Assembly (NCBI GenBank): GCA_937870795.1
Contig: CALMWS010000230.1
Span: forward strand, 1 to 50,929
Length of the DNA: 50,929 bases
DNA from: an uncultured Bacteroidota bacterium
Lineage (GTDB): Bacteria; Bacteroidota; Bacteroidia; Chitinophagales; Saprospiraceae
Direction: 5' to 3'
Shown here: positions 16,250 to 23,812 of the stretch, piece by piece
Layout of the letters: each line of letters opens with the position of its first letter
Position numbering within the stretch: the stretch's first letter is position 1
Notes under the pieces: generated by a model
What the model saw: only the letters and a program-made list of their open reading frames with translations
Told to the model about the DNA's origin: nothing
Database searches by the model: none
Program-made: the position numbers and the translations under genes

Positions 16250-16906
16250 TTATTCGACAACCCTAAATTTTACGGGATTGCCATCCATGTTCATAATATT
16301 GTTAGACCGTGTTTTGACCTTCAGTTCTTCAAAGACTATCCAGCTATTGATAGGAAGATTGGCAATGATGCCCTGCAATTGAGCGGGCAAATCAGGAGAA
16401 CGCAAATTGATGAAAAAAGGATTGGGTTTGCCGGGTTCAATAATACTCATTTTGCAGGTATAAAATTCAAGGCCTGCAGTTAAATCTCCAAATGCTGGAA
16501 ATACCAGTTCAAATTTTTTAACTTTATTGAGATCAGCCCTAGAAATATCATTTCCCTTAAGGCCTGCGAATTTTATGTTGGGCATTTCCAGGTTGACAAC
16601 GCGCGCTGTGATGATGTCAACGGGTAAATTTTTATAGTAGAGTTTTATTTTTACCTCTTCTTCCGGAATCTGAAACCGAAGTTGGTAAAGCGTGTCAGAT
16701 ATTTTTATAACTGTAGCACTTTTGGCTTTAAGCTGCATCATGGCTACATCGGCCTGGTTGGGTTTTATTTTCACCTGGTGGTCAACCTGGCTATAAAGGG
16801 TAACAACACTGTCTTTGCCTGCCCACTCCATTTCGGGTAAAAGCTGACAAAAAGCAGGCTGCCAGAAACCGAAGAGAAAGAAGAAAATAAGCTTAAATTT
16901 TGCCAT
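16250..16906 (-). CDS. Secreted protein with GldM C-terminal-domain-like region
   Basis: About 218 residues from ATG 16906 (MAKFKLIFFFLFGFWQPAFCQ, a signal peptide cut after Cys20 or so); an upstream in-frame extension to 16987 would run into the S4 gene. The body carries repeated beta-rich segments. The last third (LVFPAFGDLTAGLEFYTCKMSI through INSWIVFEELKVKT) resembles the second C-terminal domain of GldM, the periplasmic part of the T9SS motor. Here it is detached from any membrane helix and outside a gldKLMN operon. Homology was judged by eye only. A role in T9SS or gliding is possible but not shown. Confidence 0.65.
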   Translation of the reverse strand: MAKFKLIFFFLFGFWQPAFCQLLPEMEWAGKDSVVTLYSQVDHQVKIKPNQADVAMMQLKAKSATVIKISDTLYQLRFQIPEEEVKIKLYYKNLPVDIITARVVNLEMPNIKFAGLKGNDISRADLNKVKKFELVFPAFGDLTAGLEFYTCKMSIIEPGKPNPFFINLRSPDLPAQLQGIIANLPINSWIVFEELKVKTRSNNIMNMDGNPVKFRVVE

Positions 16907-16955
16907 TTTTATTGTTCCAACATATAAACGAAGCCGGTGGTCATAAAGTTTCCAA

Positions 16956-17375
16956 TTACTCTTCTTCCCAAAAATCAGCCAGGTCAAAAGAATCTGTTTT
17001 GAAATCGTCGATTTCCCGTCTTTCCCTTTTGGTGGGCCTGCCCAGACCCTTTTCCCTGAATTCTGTTCCTGCCTTACCTACAAACCAGTTTTTATATTTG
17101 TTGAGTTCTTCTTCGGGGGTTAGGTTGTTATAACAAGGTGCAGCCAAGACGGCAGAAACCCTGGTTTTAATCAGCTTTTCAACTTTAAATGTGAAGGTAA
17201 ATCCCTTTCGCTTTAATTCAACGAGATCTCCGATATTGACCACAGAAGATGCTTTTACCAGAATTTGGTTGATCCTGATTTTTCCTGATTTGCAGGCATC
17301 CGCAGCCAGGGTTCTGGATTTGTACAATCTTACAGACCAGAGCCATTTATCAATCCTAACTTTGGTGTCTGCCAT
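16956..17375 (-). CDS. S4 domain RNA-binding protein (HslR/Hsp15-like)
   Basis: 139 residues. The S4 fold at the N-terminus is clear: RIDKWLWSVRLYKSRTLAADACKSGKIRIN followed by VKASSVVNIGDLVEL. The C-terminal tail is basic (GRPTKRERREID) and ends acidic. Hsp15-type proteins bind stalled 50S subunits carrying nascent chains and help rescue them. It is 3 bp from the ppk2 stop codon and thus in the same operon. HslR is the nearest match in length and layout, but other S4 proteins cannot be fully excluded. Confidence 0.82.
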   Translation of the reverse strand: MADTKVRIDKWLWSVRLYKSRTLAADACKSGKIRINQILVKASSVVNIGDLVELKRKGFTFTFKVEKLIKTRVSAVLAAPCYNNLTPEEELNKYKNWFVGKAGTEFREKGLGRPTKRERREIDDFKTDSFDLADFWEEE

Positions 17376-17378
17376 CTA

Positions 17379-18119
17379 TTATTTTGCAGCCAATGTAGGT
17401 AATACGAGCGGAAGTTTCTCCATGGCTTCAACCACGGCTTTTGCCACCATATAGTTGCGATACCAGCGCTGGTCGGCAGGTACAATGTGCCAGGGCACAA
17501 CGGCTTCGTTGATGGCATATTCATAACATTCCATGTACTGAGGCCAAAGTTTGCGTTCCTCCCAATCGGCTTCATTGTGTTTCCATTGTTTTTCTGGTAT
17601 GTCAATGCGCTCCTGTAGTTTTTCCAACTGCCTTTCCTGGGAAATATGGAGGTAAAATTTTAAAACAGTGGTATCATTATCATCCTGGAGTAAGGTTTCA
17701 AAGGCGTTGATGGCTTTCATCCGTTTGACCACTCTATCTTCATCGATCCACTTGTGCACGCGCTGGATCAGGATATCTTCATAATGAGATCTTACAAATA
17801 CCATCAGATTGCCTTTGCGAGGGGCAATTTTGTGACATCTCCACAAAAAGTCATGGGCAAATTCTTCTTCATTGGGCTTTTTAAAGGCAAAGGTATCAAT
17901 GCCGGAAGGATTGCAATCGCCAAAAACATTTTTGACCACTCCATCCTTGCCGCTACCATCCATGCCCTGAAGCACTACCAAAACACTAAATTTCTTTTGG
18001 GCGTACATGATATGTTGCAATTCGCCAATGCGTTTGGCCAATTTTTTAACCTCCTTTTTGATGTCGTCCTTTTTCAGTTTTTTGGGCGCATCTGTCTTTA
18101 TTTCAGAGAGTCGAATCAT
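17379..18119 (-). CDS. Polyphosphate kinase 2 family protein (PPK2)
   Basis: 246 residues. Walker A is VLQGMDGSGKDGVVKNVF; the downstream segment VFVRSHYEDIL corresponds to the family's NRSHYEDVL with the first Asn replaced by Val; EERKLWPQYMECYEYAINE and PWHIVPADQRWYRNYMVA complete the family pattern. PPK2 enzymes transfer phosphate between polyphosphate and nucleotides. The subclass is not decidable by eye. The start ATGA overlaps the xseB stop by 4 bp, indicating translational coupling. Confidence 0.87.
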   Translation of the reverse strand: MIRLSEIKTDAPKKLKKDDIKKEVKKLAKRIGELQHIMYAQKKFSVLVVLQGMDGSGKDGVVKNVFGDCNPSGIDTFAFKKPNEEEFAHDFLWRCHKIAPRKGNLMVFVRSHYEDILIQRVHKWIDEDRVVKRMKAINAFETLLQDDNDTTVLKFYLHISQERQLEKLQERIDIPEKQWKHNEADWEERKLWPQYMECYEYAINEAVVPWHIVPADQRWYRNYMVAKAVVEAMEKLPLVLPTLAAK

Positions 18120-18322
18120 TGTTCTTTGGTATTTTGATTTTGTAGGGTTTGATTAATGGTTTCTTCAATTTCTCTCAATCGGTTGCTACAAAATTGTTTC
18201 AATTCATTTGCCCGATTAAGGTATACGCTGAGGCTTTCAATGTTTATGTCACTGTCCTGCAATTTGCTCACAATGTCTCTCAGTTCGCTGAAAGCGCTGT
18301 CGTAATCCAGTTTTTTTGCCAT
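18116..18322 (-). CDS. xseB: Exodeoxyribonuclease VII small subunit
   Basis: 68 residues, with the XseB pattern DYDSAFSELRDIVSKLQDSD, then IESLSVYLNRANELKQFCSNRLREIE and a Gln-rich helix end. XseB binds the large subunit XseA to form ExoVII, which degrades single-stranded DNA; xseA is not in this window, so the two are separated in this genome. It overlaps the PPK2 gene by 4 bp and follows the nucleoid protein gene by 14 bp. Confidence 0.85.
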   Translation of the reverse strand: MAKKLDYDSAFSELRDIVSKLQDSDINIESLSVYLNRANELKQFCSNRLREIEETINQTLQNQNTKEQ

Positions 18323-18336
18323 GGTTAAATATAAGC

Positions 18337-19362
18337 TTATGATTCTTCGTTGTAATACAAAATGTAATATTTCCTGCCGACATTGTCTTCGCCTTTCATA
18401 ATTTTTGAACTATCTCCGTGCACATAAATATGAAAATTCCGATCCAGTTTAATTACCGATCGGAAAACCTTTGATTGTTTGTTGAGTGCTTCAGATGAAG
18501 GTTCAAAGGCATCGGCAAGGGGTCTCTGGTTTTTTTCTGCCCATCTTTGTTTGTAATCATCGAAAGCTTCAATAACGGCGGCGTCCTGAAAAACCTCTTC
18601 TTTATAGGTTTTTTCTTCAAATTTTTCGTTTTGGGTAAAATAATCAAGGGATCGGCCCAACATTTCTGCACCCTGTTTTTTATCCAAAACCTGATCGAGG
18701 GGCTTCCTTTGTTTTAGGAACTGTGAAGTAAGTTTGATGTAATCCGTTGTATATGAATATTCATTGCCCAGAGGACTCAACTGAAGGAAATCTTTGTACC
18801 AGTAACCTTCTGCTTTTAAACCACCTGCTTCATGGCAAAGTACCCTCCCTCCCTGCTCATCGCTACCCGGAAGAATGAGACAGGCTTTCTCAGGCTTGCC
18901 GATGATATAGCCTTTATCCGTGTGTAACACAAAACATGCATCGTTTTTTTGAAGCTTGTAGAATTTGGGAGCTGTTTGCATTACGATAACAGCTAAAACA
19001 TCGAGTAACTCATCTTCAATCAACACATCAGATAGATGTGCCATCAAAAAAACCGATTCACCGGCAATGTCTTCCGGAAAAGTATTTCCCAGTTTACGGG
19101 CCAGGTGAACACTTTCTTCGAATAACCGGGATGGATTTTCAAATATTTTACCGGATGCTGTAAAAAGAGGTCCCAGCGTACCCAGCTGAAAAAATAACGG
19201 CTCTTTATACATGGAGGTAAGATGGTCCAGTAAGTCGGTGGCTGCCTGTTCTTCGGGTAATTCAGAAGTTTGCGTGGAATAATCCCATTCCACCTCAGTG
19301 CCATTTTTATGACCCCTGTGGATTATCAAACCATTAACTATTGCATTTGAAATATTGATCAT
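18337..19362 (-). CDS. Nucleoid-associated protein (NdpA/YejK-like)
   Basis: 341 residues, no signal peptide. The layout from the opening MINISNAIVNGLIIHRGH through DLLDHLTSMYKEPLFFQLG and the C-terminal VIKLDRNFHIYVHGDSSKIMKG agrees with the 37-kDa nucleoid-associated protein family of Bacteroidota. The biochemical role in this phylum is not settled. It is the first gene of a leftward run that continues through xseB, PPK2, the S4 protein and the ccm genes, with its own promoter at 19379. Confidence 0.82.
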   Translation of the reverse strand: MINISNAIVNGLIIHRGHKNGTEVEWDYSTQTSELPEEQAATDLLDHLTSMYKEPLFFQLGTLGPLFTASGKIFENPSRLFEESVHLARKLGNTFPEDIAGESVFLMAHLSDVLIEDELLDVLAVIVMQTAPKFYKLQKNDACFVLHTDKGYIIGKPEKACLILPGSDEQGGRVLCHEAGGLKAEGYWYKDFLQLSPLGNEYSYTTDYIKLTSQFLKQRKPLDQVLDKKQGAEMLGRSLDYFTQNEKFEEKTYKEEVFQDAAVIEAFDDYKQRWAEKNQRPLADAFEPSSEALNKQSKVFRSVIKLDRNFHIYVHGDSSKIMKGEDNVGRKYYILYYNEES

Positions 19363-19378
19363 ATTTTTCCTAAAACTT

Positions 19379-19386
19379 CAAAATTA
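19379..19386 (-). promoter_or_regulatory. -7 promoter element of the nucleoid protein-ccm operon
   Basis: TAATTTTG on the minus strand fits TAnnTTTG, 16 bp before ATG 19362. No clear -33 box at 19-21 bp. Confidence 0.45.
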
Positions 19387-19444
19387 ATGATTTTTCTGCA
19401 TTTTCATGCTGACCTGCCAAAGACCTAAGAAGAATAACTCCGAT

Positions 19445-19478
19445 TTGAAAACTAAAGTCAGAAATCGTTTTATCTTAG
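19445..19478 (+). promoter_or_regulatory. Possible promoter of the esterase gene
   Basis: TTTG (19444-19447), a 23-bp spacer and TATCTTAG (19471-19478; one mismatch to TAnnTTTG), 19 bp before ATG 19498. Confidence 0.35.
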
Positions 19479-19497
19479 CATTTAAATCAAATTTGGT

Positions 19498-20226
19498 ATG
19501 CAAAAAGAAATATTTGGCTGGCACAGTCCTGCATTAAACAAACATATGGAAATTGTGAGTTATGGGCATTTTGGCTTTGCATTGCTCCTTTTACCCACTG
19601 CAGCTGCCGATTACCTTGAGTATGAGAGGTTTCTGATGATTGATGTGTTGAAGCCCTATATTTTGGCTGGTAAAGTGAAGGTATTTTCCATCAACAGCAT
19701 CAATTCTGAAAGTTGGCTGAATAGCAAGATGTGGCCCAGACACAAAGCAATGAGACACGTTCAATTTAATGAATATGTCTATGAAGAAGTGGTTCCGCAC
19801 ATCAAAAGAATGACCAGTGCCGAAACTCCGATCATTGTTTCCGGTGCCAGTTTTGGAGCCTTGCATTCGATGAACTTGTTTTTGAAAAGGCCGGATCTGA
19901 TTGATGGTGTGATTGCCATGAGTGGTGTCTATGATTTGCACGATTATACCAAAGGATATACGGATGAGGATGTATATTTCAACAGCCCAATGTCCTATCT
20001 TCCAGATTTATCTGATGAATGGTACTTGTCACGAATAAGAAAAGGCAAAATCCACATACTTTCAGGTCAGGGAGACTATGAGGCACCTGATGCGTCGAGG
20101 GCTATGTCATCTTTGTTAAATCACAAAGGCATACCGCATGATCTGGATATTTGGGGTTACGATATGAAGCACGACTGGCCAACCTGGAGAAAGATGCTGC
20201 CCTATGTTATCGACACCAAGTTTTAA
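19498..20226 (+). CDS. Alpha/beta-hydrolase, esterase-like
   Basis: 242 residues, cytosolic. The nucleophile elbow is VSGASFGALHS (G-A-S-F-G), with the acidic residue likely in SGQGDYEAP and the His in YDMKHDWPTW near the C-terminus. The pattern matches the putative esterase (esterase D-related) family. The natural ester is unknown. It is transcribed alone; fbp follows 113 bp downstream with its own -7 box. Confidence 0.8.
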   Translation: MQKEIFGWHSPALNKHMEIVSYGHFGFALLLLPTAAADYLEYERFLMIDVLKPYILAGKVKVFSINSINSESWLNSKMWPRHKAMRHVQFNEYVYEEVVPHIKRMTSAETPIIVSGASFGALHSMNLFLKRPDLIDGVIAMSGVYDLHDYTKGYTDEDVYFNSPMSYLPDLSDEWYLSRIRKGKIHILSGQGDYEAPDASRAMSSLLNHKGIPHDLDIWGYDMKHDWPTWRKMLPYVIDTKF

Positions 20227-20303
20227 GTTGTTATTGTCAGAAATACAATAAGTTACAATTAAATATCGAAGAAATTTCAAGGGGAAATGAATGGGGAAAG
20301 GTG

Positions 20304-20311
20304 TATCTTTA
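20304..20311 (+). promoter_or_regulatory. -7 promoter element of fbp
   Basis: TATCTTTA (one mismatch to TAnnTTTG), 27 bp before ATG 20339. It supports ATG 20339 as the start over the in-frame ATG at 20291. Confidence 0.35.
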
Positions 20312-20338
20312 CAGCACCTTAATCATAATGAGTTTTCC

Positions 20339-21340
20339 ATGAAAAAAATTGTAACCCTTGACGAATTTATCATCAATTCGCAGACCACCTATTCTGATTC
20401 TACAGGGCAGCTGACCCGGCTTTTGAGGGATCTTGGCATAGCGGCAAAGATCATCAACAGAGAAGTAAACTTAGCAGGCCTGGTCAACATCATAGGTGTG
20501 GCCAATGTAGAGAATCAATCGGGCGATGAAGTAAAAAAGCTTGATATCTTTGCTAATGAGCGGATGATGGAATGTTTGACCATGAGCGGTGAAGTTTGTG
20601 GCATCGCATCTGAAGAACTCGAAGATTTTGTAAAGGTGCCCAAAATTCCGGGTAAAGACTCCAATTATGTGGTAATTATTGACCCATTGGATGGTTCGTC
20701 CAACATCGATGTAAATGTGAGTGTTGGTACTATTTTTAGCATATTCAGGAGGAAATCTCCTGCCACCGGAGAATGTGATATAAATGATTTTTTGCAGAAA
20801 GGATCAGAACTGGTAGCAGCAGGCTATGTATTATATGGCACATCAACCATTCTGGTTTACACTACAGGTGAAGGGGTAAATGGATTTACACTGGATCCAA
20901 GCATTGGTGAATTTTGTTTGTCACACCCCAATATTAAAATACCGGAAAGAGGCAATTATTACTCCGTGAATCAGGGTTATTATCTGAAGTTTGACCTAGA
21001 AATGCGCAGGTATATTGACCATTGTTCTGACCTCAATTTGGGTCTTCGATATATAGGAAGTATGGTATCTGATATCCACAGGATTATGTTTCACGGTGGC
21101 ATATTTTTGTATCCAAGCACACGCAAGTATCCAAAAGGAAAGCTCAGGCTATTGTATGAATGCGCTCCCATCTCCATGATCGTTGAGCAGGCCGGTGGTG
21201 CATCAATGGATTGCAATCTCAAGCGGATTTTGGACCTTTCGCCAGGATCACTGCATGAAAGGTGTACGGTAGTAATGGGTAGTCCGGCCATGGTAAAAGA
21301 GATGAAAGAGTTTATAGAAAAATACAGCGCGCCCAAGTAG
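20339..21340 (+). CDS. fbp: Class I fructose-1,6-bisphosphatase
   Basis: 333 residues from ATG 20339 (MKKIVTLDEFIINSQ); starting at 20291 would add a 16-residue tail not usual for the family. The metal-binding signature is VIIDPLDGSSNIDVN, preceded by GIASEELEDF with the acidic metal ligands; GLRYIGSMVSDIHRIMFHGG and KLRLLYECAPISMIVEQAGG are the substrate-side segments. It hydrolyses fructose 1,6-bisphosphate in gluconeogenesis. The allosteric AMP site at the N-terminus appears only partly conserved. It stands as a single gene. Confidence 0.93.
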   Translation: MKKIVTLDEFIINSQTTYSDSTGQLTRLLRDLGIAAKIINREVNLAGLVNIIGVANVENQSGDEVKKLDIFANERMMECLTMSGEVCGIASEELEDFVKVPKIPGKDSNYVVIIDPLDGSSNIDVNVSVGTIFSIFRRKSPATGECDINDFLQKGSELVAAGYVLYGTSTILVYTTGEGVNGFTLDPSIGEFCLSHPNIKIPERGNYYSVNQGYYLKFDLEMRRYIDHCSDLNLGLRYIGSMVSDIHRIMFHGGIFLYPSTRKYPKGKLRLLYECAPISMIVEQAGGASMDCNLKRILDLSPGSLHERCTVVMGSPAMVKEMKEFIEKYSAPK

Positions 21341-21472
21341 AAATTTTGGATTTTAATATTTGTGAAAGGATGGTTTTGGAAACAAAGACCAGAAATTGGT
21401 GCCAAATTTAGGCTTTGATAATAATTCAGGTAAATCATCCATGGCTTTGGAATGAAACGTCAAATTAAAATG

Positions 21473-21480
21473 TACCTTTG
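21473..21480 (+). promoter_or_regulatory. -7 promoter element of the secreted protein at 21501
   Basis: TACCTTTG fits TAnnTTTG, 20 bp before ATG 21501; a TTTG lies 23 bp upstream of it. Confidence 0.45.
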
Positions 21481-21500
21481 GATAAACAAGCCAAAAGGTG

Positions 21501-22454
21501 ATGATAATAAACTTTAAGTCTGCTGCAACAAACTTTATTCACACATTCATTTTAATGCTGATGTTCATTGGATCGAGCCATGGCGTAAAGGCTCAAATAG
21601 TTGACGACAGCACTTTGCAGTGGGTTAATTATCTTCAACCAAAAGATACCTTTGTATACCAGGTGACCCAGAAAAAATTGAAGATTATGGGGGTTGACAC
21701 CTCCACAACGCAACATTACACATACGATCTGACATTAGTTGTACTGGATACAGCGGGTTCAAAAATTAAAATCAAGGCAGAGTACAATCATTATGAAAGT
21801 AAGCTAAAGGATGCTCTTTTAGAAGAAGTACTCAAATCAGGAGAAGGAACAGTGGTAGAATACACAACTAATAATTTTGGAGTTTTTGAAGGAATTAGCA
21901 ATGCCGACCAGGTAATTAAAAAAGTAAAACAGTCCTATAAAAGTCTGGAAAAAAAGTTTGCCGACAAGCCCGAAATACAGCAGGTTTTAAAGTCAATGTT
22001 GAACAGATATGCAACCAAGGAAGGAATTGAAGCGGGTGGCATTGACGAAATTCAATTCTTACACACGGGTATTGGTTTTCAGTATGTTTTATACAAAGAT
22101 TATGAAGAAGACATCCACATGCCAAGCATAAGTGGAGGGGTTCCTTTTGATGGAGTGCGTACCTTCCGTTTATTGGAAATTGACAGTCTGGAAAAAACAG
22201 CCATGTTAAAAATAATCACGGATATTGATGGCGCCCAGTTTAGAAATGAGACCATCGAGGTCTTAAAATCCATGCTTCCTTTGGACAAACAAAAATCTTT
22301 TAATGCAGAAGAAGTCCCGGAGATGTTTGTACAAAACAGACTGGTAAATTTATTTCATTACGATTATGGCTGGAATCTTTATTCTTACAACATCAAAGAA
22401 GTAGAAGCAGGGGGCAACATTTCGCAAGAAATAACAGAAATTTCGCTCAAGTGA
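21501..22454 (+). CDS. Secreted protein of unknown function
   Basis: 317 residues from ATG 21501; a GTG at 21498 is directly in front and would add one Met. Residues 1-32 form a signal peptide (IHTFILMLMFIGSSHGVKAQ). The mature protein alternates beta-rich and charged helical segments (YTYDLTLVVLDTAGSKIKIKA, SLEKKFADKPEIQQVLKSML) and has no cysteine-rich region, no T9SS sorting domain and no recognisable enzyme motif. I do not recognise its family. Probably periplasmic. A small membrane protein gene follows 53 bp downstream, with its own promoter. Confidence 0.7.
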   Translation: MIINFKSAATNFIHTFILMLMFIGSSHGVKAQIVDDSTLQWVNYLQPKDTFVYQVTQKKLKIMGVDTSTTQHYTYDLTLVVLDTAGSKIKIKAEYNHYESKLKDALLEEVLKSGEGTVVEYTTNNFGVFEGISNADQVIKKVKQSYKSLEKKFADKPEIQQVLKSMLNRYATKEGIEAGGIDEIQFLHTGIGFQYVLYKDYEEDIHMPSISGGVPFDGVRTFRLLEIDSLEKTAMLKIITDIDGAQFRNETIEVLKSMLPLDKQKSFNAEEVPEMFVQNRLVNLFHYDYGWNLYSYNIKEVEAGGNISQEITEISLK

Positions 22455-22495
22455 GAAAGGTAACCCCGGTTACATAGTGTGCCAATTTTAGGCCA

Positions 22496-22503
22496 TATTT
22501 TTG
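22496..22503 (+). promoter_or_regulatory. -7 promoter element, leaderless arrangement
   Basis: TATTTTTG fits TAnnTTTG and stands only 4 bp before ATG 22508, so the transcript would start at the start codon itself. No clear -33 box. Confidence 0.5.
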
Positions 22504-22507
22504 CAAA

Positions 22508-22777
22508 ATGAATGAAGCACAAACCCTTAAATTTTGGAACGATCCCAAATTCCTGATCGTAATGTGTTTGACACTGGGGTTGGCGCCCTTCATACCAGAA
22601 CCCCATATTTGGGGCAAAGTCAGATGGATAATGGGGGGTGGACATGGAATGAAAGCCATGGATTATTTTGATTTTTTAATGCACGGCACACCCTGGTTTT
22701 TGCTAATCCGCTATGCAGTAATTTTCTTTATCAGTAAAATAAAGACAGGAAAGGAAATTGGTAACAAATCGGTTTAG
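22508..22777 (+). CDS. Small membrane protein of unknown function
   Basis: 89 residues with two hydrophobic stretches (FLIVMCLTLGLAPFIPEP and PWFLLIRYAVIFFISKI) joined by a loop with HIWGKVRWIMGGGHGMKAMDYF. Short Bacteroidota proteins with the APF-x-PEPH and D-x-F-D-F-L-M-H-G pattern are often filed as 'RND transporter', which a 9-kDa protein cannot be; I treat the function as unknown. It ends 4 bp into the stop region of the convergent LytTR gene. Confidence 0.68.
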   Translation: MNEAQTLKFWNDPKFLIVMCLTLGLAPFIPEPHIWGKVRWIMGGGHGMKAMDYFDFLMHGTPWFLLIRYAVIFFISKIKTGKEIGNKSV

Positions 22778-23493
22778 TGGCCAATCATCTTTTTTAATTC
22801 TTCCATAAATTCCTGCTTTCGGCGTCTGCTTAAATCTACTTTATCACCGTTGGAAAGTAAAACTTTATCCCCTTCGTCAGACTTAATGCCGATTGCAAAA
22901 TTCATATTGATGAGATGGGATTGATGTACCCTAAAAAATTGAAAAGGGCTTAGATGTTCATCAAATTCTTTGAGGGTTTTGCTTACGATAATTCGGGGTC
23001 TGTTGGTGAAATAAAATGTTGAATAATTATTCTCAGCTTCTACCCTAATGATGTCTTTTATCTCAATAATGATAAGCTCACCAGTGACAGAAAGCGTTAT
23101 TTTTCCTGATGATTTGTCAGCAGAAGAAGATTTGCGTTGCAGGCAACGTTGAATGGCATTTGCCACTTCGGAGGGTGCGAGCGGTTTCAGCAAATAATCT
23201 ACGGCATCAGATTTGATGGCAGAAATTGCATAGTGATCATGAGCAGTAGTAAATATTACCTGAAATTTTCTATTTGGAAATTGGTTTAACACTTCCAGTC
23301 CATTCATTTTTGGCATTTCCACATCCAAAAACAAGATATCAATTTCAATTTCGTCCAACTCGCGGATTGCTTTTTCAGCAGAAGTAGAGCTGCCGGTAAT
23401 AACAACCTGGTCTGAAAATTTCTTTTTCAGCATAGCCTGTAAGCCATCAATCGCATTTTGCTCATCATCCAAGATATAAACATTAATTTTCAT
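22774..23493 (-). CDS. LytTR-family response regulator
   Basis: 239 residues. The receiver domain covers residues 1-120: acidic pocket in ILDDE (Asp9, Asp10), phospho-acceptor Asp57 in ILFLDVEMP, Thr in FTTAHDHYA and Lys in LLKPLAP. A LytTR DNA-binding domain follows from about residue 140 to 235 (IIRVEAENNYSTFYF, FFRVHQSHLINM). It binds DNA as a dimer and usually pairs with a membrane sensor kinase of the LytS/YehU type. No kinase is next to it, so it is an orphan here. It is convergent with the small membrane protein gene, overlapping by 4 bp. Confidence 0.9.
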   Translation of the reverse strand: MKINVYILDDEQNAIDGLQAMLKKKFSDQVVITGSSTSAEKAIRELDEIEIDILFLDVEMPKMNGLEVLNQFPNRKFQVIFTTAHDHYAISAIKSDAVDYLLKPLAPSEVANAIQRCLQRKSSSADKSSGKITLSVTGELIIIEIKDIIRVEAENNYSTFYFTNRPRIIVSKTLKEFDEHLSPFQFFRVHQSHLINMNFAIGIKSDEGDKVLLSNGDKVDLSRRRKQEFMEELKKMIGH

Positions 23494-23812
23494 GCCTATC
23501 AGGTATAAAGGTTAATCATTGATCTAAGAATAAAATGTGAATCCTGGTGGTAGCCGTCCAAATGAGTGACAAGGTTGTGCCTAGAATACAATTCATCTAT
23601 GAACTTAAAATTCCTTTGATGGCTGGGGTCAGAAAATTGACCTTTAAGATATTTCAGCATGTACATCATTGAAAGTAAAATTACTGTTTTTAACAGGAAA
23701 TAAAAGACCAAATTCTCAATAAATATTACCGGATTCTGGATAAAAGTGCACAATGCTCAATTGACCTTGTTATATAAATCTCAACCTTCATTTTTGTATC
23801 AAATTTCAAAGT
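23494..23812 (+). promoter_or_regulatory. 319-bp divergent spacer with promoter of the surface-protein operon
   Basis: No gene that I can support lies here. At its right end TTG (23767-23769), a 19-bp spacer and CATTTTTG (23789-23796; one mismatch to TAnnTTTG) form a likely promoter for the gene at 23813. A LytTR regulator reads the other way and could act here; I found no repeated operator pair. Confidence 0.45.

Noticed and set aside
21403-21410. TAAATTTG on the minus strand after fbp, a possible antisense promoter
   Set aside because: A single exact 8-mer in AT-rich DNA without a -33 box or a target gene is expected by chance.
23499-23753. An 84-codon minus-strand ORF with a hydrophobic start, directly upstream of the LytTR gene
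   Set aside because: It could be taken for a remnant of a sensor kinase, but shows no kinase motif, no promoter of its own and an odd composition; it is more likely chance in an AT-rich spacer.
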